64,000 nucleotides of DNA from NCBI GenBank assembly GCA_036245525.1, contig BTPG01000004.1, forward strand, positions 232,955,286-233,019,285. Direction: 5' to 3'. The notes below the pieces were generated by a model that was given only the letters and a program-made list of their open reading frames with translations, was not told the origin of the DNA and searched no databases. Both the position numbers and the translations under genes were made by a program. The DNA comes from Semisulcospira habei. Lineage: Eukaryota > Mollusca > Gastropoda > Semisulcospiridae. Shown in pieces: positions 40,456 to 51,484 of this stretch (the stretch's first letter is position 1; the number at the start of each line of letters is the position of its first letter).

Positions 40456-40499
40456 GTAGGTCATACTCTACATCTTAATTATGTTAAGAATTCAACGAC

Positions 40500-41880
40500 C
40501 TTTTGGGCCGTCACTAACGTTGTATTTCAGGGTGGAGGTAGACTTGTTTTGGCCATCACTAACGTTGAATGGTAGAGTTAGACCTGTTTTGCCGTCACTA
40601 TCATTGTATTGCATTGTTTTGGCCGTCACTAATGTAGTACTGCATGATGGAGTATTGTAGTATTGCATTTTGATTTTTTGGAGTGGTAGATTTAGGCCTG
40701 GTTTGGCCGTCACTAACGTTGTATTGCATGGTAGATTTAGGACAAATTTGGCCGTCACTAACGTTGTATTACATGGTAGATTTGGACCTGTTTTGGCTGT
40801 CACTAAAGTTGTATTGCATGGTAGATTTAGGCCCGTCACTAACATTATATTGCATTGTTTTGGCCGTCACTAATGTAGTACTGCATGATGGAGTATTATA
40901 GTATTGCATTTTGATTTTTTTGAGTGGTAGATTTAGGCCTGGTTTGGCCGTCACTAACGTTGTATGGCATGGTAGATTAGGCCTGTTTTGGCTGTCACTA
41001 AAGTTGTATTGCATGGTAAATTTAGGCCTGTTTTGGCCGTCATTAACGTTGTATTGCATGGTAGATTTAGACCTGTTTTGGCTGTCACTAAAGTTGTATT
41101 GCATGGTAGATTTAGGACAAATTTGGCCGTCACTAACGTTGTATTACATGGTAGATTTAGGCCTGTTTTGGCCGTCATTAACGTTGTATTGCATGGTAGA
41201 TTTAGGCCCGTCATTAACGTTGTATTGCATGGTAGATTTAGGCCCGTCATTAACGTTGTATTGCATGGTAGATTTAGGCCCGTCATTAACGTTGTATTGC
41301 ATGGTAGATTTAGGCCGTCATTAACGTTGTATTGCATGGTAGATTTAGGCCCGTCATTAACGTTGTATTGCATGGTAGATTTAGGCCCGTCATTAACGTT
41401 GTATTGCATGGTAGATTTAGGCCCGTCATTAACGTTGTATTGCAAGGTAGGTTTAGGCCCGTCATTAACGTTGTATTGCATGGTAGATTTAGGCCCGTCA
41501 TTAACGTTGTATTGCATGGTAGATTTAGGCCCGTCATTAACGTTGTATTGCATGGTAGATTTAGGCCCCTCATTAACGTTGTATTGCAAGGTAGAGGTAG
41601 GACTGTTTTGGCCGTCACTAACGTTGCATTGCATGGTAGGGTTAGGCCTGTTTTGGCTGTCACTAACGCTGTATGTCATGGTAAAATTTAGGCCTGTTTT
41701 GGCCGTCACTACAGTTGTATTGCATGGTAGGGTTAGGTCTGTGTTGGCCGTCACTAAAGCTGTATGTGATGGTAAAGTTAGGCCTGTGTTACCACCACCA
41801 TTGTTACTTTGGTCGTCTAACGTTGTATTTCCGGGTGGAGTTAGACTTTTCTTACGACCACAACGGTTACTTTGGCCGTC
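40500..41880. repeat. 36/45-bp minisatellite
   Basis: Units share taacgttgtattgcatggta and gatttaggcc; the short unit is 36 bp (ggcccgtcat linker), the long one about 45 bp (tgttttggccgtcac linker). Both lengths are multiples of 3, producing frames of 370-410 codons on both strands that are not genes. A 240-bp block containing tgcatgatggagtattgtag is itself duplicated (40600 and 40850). Confidence 0.95.
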
Positions 41881-42270
41881 ACTAAAGCTACGATTCCATA
41901 AGCACGAATCCGATACAAATACGATACGAATACGATACGAATACGATACGAATACCATACGAATACCATCCGAACTTTGGCCGTCACTAAAGCTACGATT
42001 CCATAAGCACGAATCCGATACAAATACGATACGAATACGATACGAATACGATCCGAATACGATACGAATACGATACGAATACGATACGAACGCGATGCGG
42101 TGACGCAATCGTCCTTCAGAAATTGCGTCATTTTCGTTCGAAGCAGGATGCGAATTCGTGTTTCGCATCGGACATATGGAAACACACAAACATGAAAAAG
42201 ATTTGCACGAACTTTTCTGTTTCGGACCCGATTCGAATTAGGATCGGGTTCGTGTCGGATTCGTGTTGAT
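41881..42270. repeat. 105-bp duplication with (CGATACGAATA)n
   Basis: Two copies of ctttggccgtcactaaagct plus an 11-bp repeat (acgatacgaat) at 41915-41960 and 42020-42092, then a decayed inverted-looking echo (gattcgtgtttcgcatcgg). Confidence 0.85.
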
Positions 42271-42289
42271 GGGTCAGCGCCTTCAGACT

Positions 42290-42772
42290 GTATTCAGGGT
42301 GGACTGAGGTAGACAGCTTTGGCCGTCGCTAAGACTGTATTTTAGGGTGGATTGAGGTAGACCAGCTTTGGCCGTCGCTAAGACTGTATTTTAGGGTGGA
42401 CTGAGGTAAACCTACTTTGGCCGTCACTAATCCTTATTTCAGAGTGGGCTGACAGACCCGTTTGGCCGTCACTAACTCTGTATTTCTGGGTGGACTGAGG
42501 TAGACCCGTTTGGCCGTCACTAACTCTGTATTTCTGGGTGGACTGAGGTAGACCCGTTTGGCCGTCACTAACTCTGTATTTCTGGGTGGACTGAGGTAGA
42601 CCCGTTTGGCCGTCACTAACTCTTTATTTCTGGGTGGACTGAGGTAGACCCGTTTGGCCGTCACTAACTCTGTATTTCTGGGTGGACTGAGGTAGACCCG
42701 TTTGGCCGTCACTAACTCTGTATTTCTGGGTGGACTGAGGTAGACCCGTTTGGCCGTCACTAACTCTGTATT
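42290..42772. repeat. 48-bp minisatellite, about 10 units
   Basis: Units tttggccgtcactaactctg, tatttctgggtggactgagg, tagacccg; the first three units are longer and diverged. The LINE at 42785 interrupts it. Confidence 0.95.
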
Positions 42773-42784
42773 TCTGGGTGGACT

Positions 42785-43593
42785 CTCCTCTTGGCTTGAC
42801 TTCGCGAACGAAGATTCTATAGGGCTTGCCCACGTCGTCTGCAGGCATTTTCGTGGCTGCGGAGGCCAATCCGGGACAGGCAGGTTCGACCGCAGTGGCT
42901 GCAGGGGAAGGTCTGGTCAGGGTTCTGAGTTACGACAGCTCTGTTTTTTCTTCTGAGCCGCTTGTCTTTAAGGTTAGCTCTGCGAGAGTCCTCAAAGGAG
43001 ACGGCTGCCTTGTGAATGGTGGAGCGCCAGGTGTCACGGTCCGCAGCAAGCGAAGACCATTGGCGGTGGTCGATTTGGCAGGCACTAAGTGACTTCTTGA
43101 GACCGTCTTTGTATCTCTTCTTTGGTGCCCCTCTGTCTCGGTGTCCAGTGGCGAGCTCGCCGAACAGAGTGATCTTGGGTAGGCGATGATCCTCCATCCT
43201 GGAGACGTGCCCAGCCCAGCGAAGCTGTGTCCGCAGCAGCAAAGCCTCGATGCTCACAGTTTCCGCCTGTTCAAGGACCTCGACGTTGGTGACATAGTCA
43301 CTCCAGTGAATGCCCAGGATGGTACGCAGGCAGCGCTGGTGAAAGCGTTCGAGGAGTCGTAGTTGGCTGCGGTAGAGGGCCCAGGACTCGGAACCGTACA
43401 GCAGGGTGGTGAGGACGACAGCTCTGTACACGCTGATCTTGGTGCCTTTTTTCAGCTGTTGATTGTGCCACACCCGCTTGAAAAGTCGCCCGAAAGCACT
43501 GTTCGCTTTTGCCAGCCTGTTGTCCAGCTCCTTGTCCAGCTTGGCGTCTGGCTCACCAGTTTACCTACTTTGGCTGCATCATCACGTCAGACG
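42785..43593 (-). mobile_element. LINE fragment with 12-bp target duplication and 5' inversion
   Basis: Flanked by TCTGGGTGGACT at 42773-42784 and 43594-43605. The body (to about 43550) is on the minus strand and ends in the 3' tail shared with 9646-9750. The last 43 bp at the 5' side (43551-43593) are in the opposite orientation and read FTYFGCIITSD on the plus strand, exactly the residues expected just upstream of DAKLDKELDNRLAK. This is the twin-priming signature of target-primed reverse transcription. Confidence 0.88.
42817..43550 (-). CDS. LINE ORF2 C-terminal region with zinc-finger end
   Basis: Reads DAKLDKELDNRLAKANSAFG, VWHNQQLKKGTKISVYRAVV, LLYGSESWALYRSQLRLLE, LRTILGIHWSDYVTN, LRWAGHVSRMEDHRLPK and DRGAPKKRYKDGLKKSL, closing with a Cys2-His-Cys cluster FPCSHCGRTCLSRIGLRSHE. 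Open throughout, with no stop. It is the post-palm region of an RTE-like protein; the zinc cluster at the end is common in mollusc families. Catalytic domains are absent. The LINE at 61807-64000 may be the 5' part of the same family, but they do not overlap. Confidence 0.83.
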
Positions 43594-43639
43594 TCTGGGT
43601 GGACTGAGGTAGACATAACCCGTACAGTGGGTCCTTTAC

Positions 43640-43755
43640 GGGGCTACTCCCCAGTTAGACTCACACGGAGAAAACGCCACACGCACACTTCTATTATTAA
43701 ACGCCACACGCACACTTCTATTATTAAACGCCACACGCACACTTCTATTCCAATG
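43640..43755. repeat. 27-bp repeat, 3-4 units
   Basis: aaacgccacacgcacacttc plus tattatt repeated; the last unit changes to tattccaatg. Confidence 0.92.
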
Positions 43756-43814
43756 AGATGCTCAACACTCCTCGAGTGGGTCTGCCTGTTGAGTACTCAA
43801 GGAAATAGTGCGGG

Positions 43815-44445
43815 ATATCATTACTAATATGGGATTTCACTACTAATATGGGATATTACTACTAGTAGGAGATATTGCTGCTACCGGGGAATATTGCTAC
43901 TACCGGGGGATATTGCTACTACCGGGGGATATTGTTACTACCGGGGGATATTGCTACTACCGGGGGATATTGCTACTACCGGGGGGGGGGTATTGCTACT
44001 ACCGGGGGATATTGCTACTACCGGGGGATATTGCTACTACCGGGGGGTATTGCTGCTGCCGGGGGATATTGCTGCTACCGGGGGATATTGCTGCTACCGG
44101 GGGGTATTACTACTACCGGGGGATATTACTACTACCGGGGGATATTGCTACTACCGGGGGATATTGCTGCTACCGGGGGATATTGCTACTACCGGGGGAT
44201 ATTGCTACTACCGGGGGATATTGCTGCTACCGGGGGGATATAGCTACTACCGGGGGGTATTGCTACTACCGAGGGATATTACTACTACCGGGGGATATTG
44301 CTACTACCGAGGGATATTGCTACTACCGGGGAATATTGCTACTACCGGGGATATTACTACTGCCGGGGGATATTGCTACTACCGGGGGATATTACTACTA
44401 CCGGGGGATATTGCTACTGATAGGGGGTATTATTACCACTAATAA
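43815..44445. repeat. 19-bp minisatellite, about 32 units
   Basis: attgctactaccgggggat repeated with ctactgctg and ta/tg variants, plus a G10 run near 43980. Although 19 is not a multiple of 3, no stop codon arises in any plus frame, so long frames appear. Confidence 0.96.
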
Positions 44446-44449
44446 ACCC

Positions 44450-44872
44450 CCACTTCCCCCCCCCCACTCCGTCAGATCTACTCCTCTGATCTCCCTCCCC
44501 ACCCACCCACTCTGTCAGATCTACTCCTTTGATCTCCCTCCCCACCCACCCACTCTGTCAGATCTACTCCTCTGATCTCCCTCCCCACCCCCCACCCCAC
44601 TCCGTCAGATCTACTCCTCTGATCTCCCTCCCCACCCACCCACTCTGTCAGATCTACTCCTCTGATCTCCCTCCCCACCCCCCACCCCCCACTTCGTCAG
44701 ATCTACTCCTGATCTCCCTCCCCACCCACCCACTCTGTCAGATCTACTCCTCTGATCTCCCTCCCCACCCCCCACCCCCCACTCCGTCAGATCTACTCCT
44801 CTGATCTCCCTCCCCACCCACCCACTCCGTCAGATCTACTCCTCTGATCTCCCTCCCCACCCACCCACTTCC
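44450..44872. repeat. 43-bp minisatellite, about 10 units
   Basis: cactctgtcagatctactcc, tctgatctccctccccaccc, acc; some units have a longer C-rich linker. Confidence 0.96.
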
Positions 44873-46083
44873 CGGTGCACGCTGTATCCATAACGGCTCT
44901 CTCTTCCCCAGTTCTGTTACGTCAGCCTGCCCTAAGTCCGAAGCTGCTCTCAATCCCCTAATCCCAGTGATCCTGTGGTGAAAAACACGCTTGACGATAA
45001 ACAGAAAGTTTTCACTGGCTCAAGCACCGATGTCCTGCGATCCTTGTACGTCCATCTATATGAGGTGATATGGATGGACACGGACTTTAACAGTAAAACA
45101 ATTACACGAACAGACTTTAGCATACGCACTCGTGCCGCCGGCATCCCCGACACCCTCGCCAAGACTGCAAGTGAAGCGGGCGGGCGTCAAGTGCATTACG
45201 GTCAGCCTGTACTACAAGCTCAGCCGTAGTCTGGGCGGCACGCGTCTGATCCAGGGAGCACGTGCTGACGAGTGGGTACAGACAGAGTTCCACCAACTGT
45301 GTGCACTCGTCAGGTCACTGCAAAACCTCTCTGACGAAGATGATGTACCACCACCTTCAATCACCTTCCCCTGTGTGCTGCCAGCCAGCTACCCCACCAC
45401 CCACCCCCTCAACACCCCTTGTCCTCTGACCTGCCCAGCGACGAATGGGATGCTGACCAGGCGACTGGCGGCCAGACCACGCCCATACGTCCTCGCCTGG
45501 CCCTTCCTCCAGCCCGCAAGCCCCGCACATCCCATGCTACTCAGTGATCCTGCCTCGGGGCGTGTGGGCGGGGCTCCGGCCACCCTTGTTCTCCGCCAGC
45601 CACCCTCCTCGCCACTCATCCCCCGAACTGACCACTTGACTGAGATTAGTGTTACGTCGTGTGATGTAGTGACCAACGGAACCCCTGATGTGGCTAGCAC
45701 ATCTTCCGTCCACCCTCCATCCACCCGTGATATGACAAATCCCCCACCCTCTACCGTCCACCCTTCCCCCACCAGTAACACGCCTAGTCTCCCACCCTCT
45801 CCCATCCACCAGCAGGCCACGCCCACCACGCACCCTCAGTCAAACGTGACCAAATCTCCTCTGGCTGCGAGTCCGCCTGAGGTCACCGGCAGCAACATTC
45901 CCGCTACTAATCCAGACGAGGAACTAGAGCCAGGTATCACCCCAGACCCGGAGCCAAGAGTCATCCCAGCGCTCAACACCGTCCTGCCTCTCAGCCAGTT
46001 GGCGGCCTTGCCAGCACTGTGGTCTTCAGCGCGGCTCCAATCCGGTGTCTGCAGTGCCCATGACCTCGTCACTCGCCTTCGCC

Positions 46084-46700
46084 AGGACATCACCACACTG
46101 TTTGCAGGTCTGTCAACAGCCATGGCCAGGACATCACCACACTGTCTGCAGGTCTGTCAACAGCCATGGCCAGGACATCACCACACTGTCTGCAGGTCTG
46201 TCAACAGCCATGGCCAGGACATCGCCACACTGTCTACAGGTCTGTCAGAAACCATGGCCAGGACATCACCACACTGTCTGCAGGTCTGTCAACAGCCATG
46301 GCCAGGACATCACCACACTGTCTGCAGGTCTGTCAACAGCCATGGCCAGGACATCGCCACACTGTCTACAGGTCTGTCAGCAGCCATGGCCAGGACATCG
46401 CCACACTGTCTACAGGTCTGTCAGCAGCCATGGCCAGGACATCACCACACTGTCTGCAGGTCTGTCAACAGCCATGGCCAGGACATCACCACACTGTCTA
46501 CAGGTCTGTCAGCAGCCATGGCCAGGACATCACCACACTGTCTGCAGGTCTGTCAACAGCCATGGCCAGGACATCACCACACTGTCTACAGGTCTGTCAG
46601 CAGCCATGGCCAGGACATCACCACACTGTCTGCAGGTCTGTCAACAGCCATGGCCAGGACATCACCACACTGTCTACAGGTCTGTCAGCAGCCATGGCCA
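46084..46700 (+). repeat. 44-bp array inside ORF1, about 14 units
   Basis: caggacatcaccacactgtc, tgcaggtctgtcaacagcca, tggc. Since 44 = 3x14+2, each unit shifts the frame, and all three frames are open through it. The frame entering on the left (RLRQDITTLFAGLSTAMA) leaves in a wrong frame and stops at 46742, while the frame that continues the protein (MARTNQLDSLLCDE) is another. The expansion itself broke the gene. Confidence 0.93.
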
Positions 46701-47677
46701 GAACCAACCAGCTCGACAGCCTGCTGTGTGATGAGGCCGTGAAAAGGGCACGCGACCTGAAGGCGTCAGAGCAGTGCCTGTGCAACAAGTTGGGTGGCCT
46801 GGAGGAGAGGCTAACCGGCATGGAGACACTACAGCATGCCACTGACGACAAAGTGGACAGACTGTCTTCTGCCCGACAAAGCCACGGCCATCTAATCCGG
46901 GAGATGCAGAAAAAGATGAACACACAGCTTGCTGTACCATCCACTCCCTCCTCACACCTACCGCCATCCGCCATCTTACCAACCCTATCCCCACCTCGAC
47001 GACCAGTAGCGCCCAAGGCCGTAAGTACTGACTGCCAGAGGATTACTGTCCGGGTCACGTCAGCAAATCCCCGTACAAACAACGGCCCCAGTGGACCTCA
47101 GGCAGTCAAAACTACCGTTGCCAACCCGTCACAAGCCGCTGCCCGTGGCAACAAGCAGGACGGTGTTAACCCGCGTGGCCCCCAAGGCCACAACTCTCCT
47201 TCCGGCGCCGCCCCCATCCCCGTCCTCGTCTCCGCCACGGACAGTGCCAGCGTCCACACAGCCAGCGGACAGGTCAACGCGCGGGGGCGTGGCGGCGCGA
47301 GTCGGGACAGTGCCAGCGTCCACACAGCTAGCCTTAATGCACGTGGGCGTGGCGGCGCGACCAGTGACCCCGCTGAGGTGGTGATGCAACACGACGTACG
47401 ACCACCACCACCCTGATAGTCGGCGACTCCGTCCTCAGGTACATCCGTGAGGACAAGATGTCTACCGCCCCCAACGACAAGGTGCAGGTGATGTTTGTGT
47501 CAGGCCTGCAGACAGCCCACCTGTATAACTGGCTTGCCGACAGCCAGTAGCCCCCAGTGTGCGCCTTGTCACCTCCACACTGGGGTCGATGACTGCAAAG
47601 GCGGACACGAAGTCACACCGCACATGTGGAAAGCAGTTCTTGACCTGACCAGGTGTTCCTTTCCACATGCCTACATA

Positions 47678-47899
47678 CGGGCCTCAGGCATCATCCCCGC
47701 CAAAGGTGACGTCCCCTACAATGACGTCATCCAGCGGTCCAACGCCAGCCTTCAGCGGGTGTGTAGTGAAGTGGGGATTACCTACATACAGGCCTCAGGC
47801 ATCATCCCCGCCAAAGGTGACGTCCCCTACAATGACGTCATCCAGCGGTCCAACGCCAGCCTCCAGCGGGTGTGCAGTGAAGTGGGCATTACCTACATC
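47678..47899 (+). repeat. 111-bp tandem duplication in the SGNH domain
   Basis: Two copies encode IIPAKGDVPYNDVIQRSN then ASLQRVCSEVGITYI, in frame (37 residues each). The duplication keeps the reading frame between blocks III and V. Confidence 0.93.
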
Positions 47900-48189
47900 G
47901 ACAACAAAGTAATCTTCACTGCACCATCCGGCGCTCCCACGTAAGGCCCAGTGTACAGTGAAGCGCATGACCGCATACAGCCCCAGCATCCGCCAAGGTG
48001 CGTCCCATCAGTCATCAGCCCTACGCACATCAGCAGGTGCATGAAGCGGCATACACCCCAGCATGCAGGGCGTCATCCCGCCAGGTGACGCCCTACACAT
48101 CACGTCATGCACCGCATACGCACCCTCAGCAGTGGCAGTGAGTGGGCATACCTACATCGACACAGGCATCTCACGCACCAGCGCTCCGT

Positions 48190-48665
48190 AAGCCTGACAG
48201 CAAGCATGACCGCATACACCCCAGCATGCAGGGCGTCATCAGTCTAGCCCTACACATCAAGCATGACCGCATACACCCCAGCACTGATGCAGGGCGTCAT
48301 CAGTCACGCCCTACACATCAAGCATGACCGCATACACCCCAGCATGCAGGGCGTCATCAGTCACGCCCTACACATCAAGCATGACCGCATACACCCCAGC
48401 ATGCAGGGCGTCATCAGTCACGCCCTACACATCAAGCATGACCGCATACACCCCAGCACGCAGGGCGTCATCAGTCACGCCCTACACATCAAGCATGATC
48501 GCATACACCCCAGCATGCAGGGCGTCATCAGTCACGCCCTATACATCAAGCATGACCGCATACACCCCAGCATGCAGGGCGTCATCAGTCACGCCTTACA
48601 CATCAAGCATGACCGCATACACCCCAGCACGCAGGGCGTCATCAGTCACGCCCTACACATCAAGC
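48190..48665 (+). repeat. 57-bp in-frame array of the SGNH DxxH block, 8-9 units
   Basis: Each 57-bp unit encodes 19 residues, HDRIHPSMQGVISHALHIK, containing the D and H of the SGNH catalytic block V. The upstream 47945-48190 is a scrambled, indel-rich relative. Units differ by single bases (agcatg/agcacg, ctacac/ctatac). Confidence 0.95.
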
Positions 48666-48739
48666 GTGGTGGCCGCCTGCTTCCCCAGCCATACAGAGCC
48701 GAGGATAGTGATAATGAGTACCGAAACCACTCTGGTTCT

Positions 48740-48775
48740 CTCCCTCGATTCGCTATGCGTAGCGAATCGAGGGAG
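48740..48775. repeat. perfect hairpin, 16-bp arms
   Basis: CTCCCTCGATTCGCTA, loop tgcg, then its exact reverse complement. Pairing extends outward with mismatches to about 48731-48784. It lies in the coding part of ORF1. Confidence 0.85.
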
Positions 48776-49035
48776 GCAACCAGTGTGTGTCCAGACAGAA
48801 CGGAGAACAAACAGCTCTGCTCTAGTGTGGTTGCCGGGCAAGAGCGGCCGGCGGCCTTGGAACCGAACACTCGGGCTACTTGCGCCTTCACTGCAAGGGA
48901 CACCCATAGTGAGGCTGAAAACCAGTCTTTCGTGCCAGCCGCGCCTTTCCAGACTTCAGCCATGCAGTGTACGTACTTTCACCCACAGACTGGCTACACT
49001 CCGCACACCTTTAACAATCCAGACACGGCACGAAC

Positions 49036-49207
49036 TAGATATTCCCAGCACTATATACCCGGTCATGCTGGCCACCCCTTTTTCATGCCATGGGGTAACA
49101 TTGACTATTGGGCTCGACAACAGATATTCCCGGCCCTATATACCCAGTCATGATGGCCACCCCTTTTTCATGCCTTGGGGTAACATTGACTATTGGGCTC
49201 GACAACA
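49036..49207 (+). repeat. about 85-bp duplication at the ORF1 C-terminus
   Basis: Two copies of agatattcccagcactatat through ttcatgccatggggtaacat and gactattgggctcgacaaca, encoding HPFFMPWGNIDYWARQQ. The second copy is out of frame with the first. Confidence 0.9.
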
Positions 49208-49211
49208 GAAT

Positions 49212-49525
49212 GCGGCCAGATTTCATTAGCTTTTAGCAGATCATCGACACCAGATTTCATTAGCTTTTAGCAGATCATCGACAACAGATTTCATTAGCTT
49301 TTAGTAGATCATCGACAACAGATTTCATTAGCTTTTAGCAGATCATCGACAACAGATTTCATTAGCTTTTAGCAGATCATCGACACCAGATTTCATTAGC
49401 TTTTAGCAGATCATCGACAACAGATTTCATTAGCTTTCAGCAGATCATCGACAACAGATTTCATTAGCTTTTAGCAGATCATCGACAACAGATTTCATTA
49501 GCTTTTAGCAGATCATCGACAACAG
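49212..49525. repeat. 34-bp minisatellite, 9 units
   Basis: cagatttcattagcttttag plus cagatcatcgacaa. It begins in the last codons of ORF1. 49526-49990 has no gene; it includes a poly-C of 14 at 49841. Confidence 0.95.
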
Positions 49526-50016
49526 TTCTTTTTCCTTTACACATGATATGACTTTCAATTTCAAGTTCATTGTGTTGTATTCTGCACGTTGGTCAGTAGG
49601 ACTGATTTATTTAGGTCTGTTGTGTCATTGGCTGCTGCCTTTTTACAGCAGTGTCACAGTATTTTCGGTATTGCGGTGTGAGTGTACATCATTCATTCTG
49701 CGTGTGTTACTCGTCTGACTTGTGCTTCGAGGCACACGACTTCTGCCTCTTTAGCTTTTGTACCTAAATATTAGGTATCCCGGACACATTTCATAATTAT
49801 TTTATCTCTGTGTGCCTCTACATAGTGCTGACGGACTTACCCCCCCCCCCCCCCTTGCCACGCAGCGGGATTATTCAGCCGTGACTGTGTACAGTGTGAG
49901 GAGCAAATTAGTCCCGCTAAGTGACCGCTGTGTTTTATTTACTGGTCGCAGTTCGATAGGCCCATCCGGGAACTTTTTTTCATCAAACTTTTCACTTATT
50001 TCTTTTAGCTTTCGCC

Positions 50017-51147
50017 GACAAGTGTACTTGGTTGATTTGAACATTCCTCTTGTATAATCTGCGCTCAGCGGACAAGTGTACTTGGTTGATTTGAACATTC
50101 TTCTTGTATAATCTGCACTCAGCCGACAAGTGTACTTGGTTGATTTGAACATTCCTCTTGTATAATCTGCACTCAGCGGACAAGTGTACTTGGTTGATTT
50201 GAACATTCTTCTTGTATAATCTGCGCTCAGCCGACAAGTGTACTTGGTTGATTTGAACATTCCTCTTGTATAATCTGCGCTCAGCCGACAAGTGTACTTG
50301 GTTGATTTGAACATTCCTCTTGTATAATCTGCGCTCAGCGGACAAGTGTACTTGGTTGATTTGAACATTCCTCTTGTATAATCTGCGCTCAGCCGACAAG
50401 TGTACTTGGTTGATTTGAACATTCCTCTTGTATAATCTGCGCTCAGCCGACAAGTGTACTTGGTTGATTTGAACATTCCTCTTGTATAATCTGCACTCAG
50501 CCGACAAGTGTACTTGGTTGATTTGAACATTCCTCTTGTATAATCTGCGCTCAGCGGACAAGTGTACTTGGTTGATTTGAACATTCCTCTTGTATAATCT
50601 GCGCTCAGCGGACAAGTGTACTTGGTTGATTTGAACATTCCTCTTGTATAATCTGCACTCAGCCGACAAGTGTACTTGGTTGATTTGAACATTCCTCTTG
50701 TATAATCTGCACTCAGCCGACAAGTGTACTTGGTTGATTTGAACATTCCTCTTGTATAATCTGCGCTCAGCGGACAAGTGTACTTGGTTGATTTGAACAT
50801 TCTTCTTGTATAATCTGCACTCAGCCGACAAGTGTACTTGGTTGATTTGAACATTCTTCTTGTATAATCTGCGCTCAGCGGACAAGTGTACTTGGTTGAT
50901 TTGAACATTCTTCTTGTATAATCTGCACTCAGCCGACAAGTGTACTTGGTTGATTTGAACATTCCTCTTGTATAATCTGCGCTCAGCGGACAAGTGTACT
51001 TGGTTGATTTGAACATTCCTCTTGTATAATCTGCGCTCAGCGGACAAGTGTACTTGGTTGATTTGAACATTCCTCTTGTATAATCTGCGCTCAGCGGACA
51101 AGTGTACTTGGTTGATTTGAACATTCCTCTTGTATAATCTGCGCTCA
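50017..51147. repeat. 54-bp minisatellite, about 21 units
   Basis: tctgcgctcagcggacaagt, gtacttggttgatttgaaca, ttcctcttgtataa. Two variable sites (gcg/gca and cgga/ccga) segregate among units. The multiple-of-3 period leaves minus-strand frames open for 436 and 369 codons; these are artefacts. The array sits between ORF1 and ORF2 of the LINE. Confidence 0.96.
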
Positions 51148-51407
51148 AAGAAAACTTTTTCAATTTACACGTTGTGTGCAACCAGAATATTCTCTCACGT
51201 TCATGGCATATGATCGCCAGCTACACATTGGGCACTTAAATGTGCATCATTTAGCCAACACAATTCCCGATCTTTGTGAGCTTCTAACTCAACCCAAGCC
51301 GTTTCATCTGTTCGGTGTCACAGAATCGCGCCTCAACTCTAATATCAGTGATGAGGCCGTTACTATCCAGGACTTTACTGTCTTGCGCCGCGATGCCGAT
51401 TACCCGG

Positions 51408-51484
51408 GTCAGACGGGTATTGCAGGTGTACATTCACAGTTCGGTCAGACGGGTATTGCAGTATACATTCACAGTTCGGTCAGC
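51408..51484 (+). repeat. tandem duplication in the endonuclease region
   Basis: gggtcagacgggtattgcag and acattcacagttcggtcag occur twice in succession with a small difference (gtgtacatt/tatacatt). Confidence 0.9.

Larger units (their letters stand above)
44935..49230 (+). pseudogene. SGNH-esterase ORF1 of a CR1-group LINE, broken and tandemly expanded
   Basis: Order: a roughly 110-residue N-terminal domain (FTGSSTDVLRSLYVHLYEVI, DFSIRTRAAGIPDTLAK, VKCITVSLYYKLSRSLGG); a Pro/Ser/Thr-rich linker; a coiled coil (RDLKASEQCLCNKLGGLEER, LQHATDDKVDRLSSARQ); and a C-terminal SGNH-hydrolase-like domain: block I LIVGDSVLRYI (nucleophile Ser), block III LHTGVDDC (GxND with N to D), block V HDRIHPS (DxxH). 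Frameshifts lie near 45165, inside the 44-bp array, near 47395 and near 47555. No ATG is seen upstream, so the start is lost. SGNH-esterase ORF1 proteins with coiled coils are known in CR1/L2 LINEs. ORF2 follows at 51180 on the same strand. Confidence 0.72.

Noticed and set aside
40954..42189. Frames of about 400 codons on both strands
   Set aside because: Produced by 36/45-bp units whose lengths are multiples of 3.
43875..44575. Gly/Tyr-rich protein (ATTGGYCYYRG), silk- or shell-matrix-like
   Set aside because: A 19-bp repeat that happens to lack stops in all three frames; no signal peptide or splice structure.
49871..51181. Minus-strand frames of 436 and 369 codons made of SADYTRGMFKSTKYTC-type repeats
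   Set aside because: A 54-bp period keeps frames open; the same array is open in more than one frame and lies antisense between LINE ORFs.
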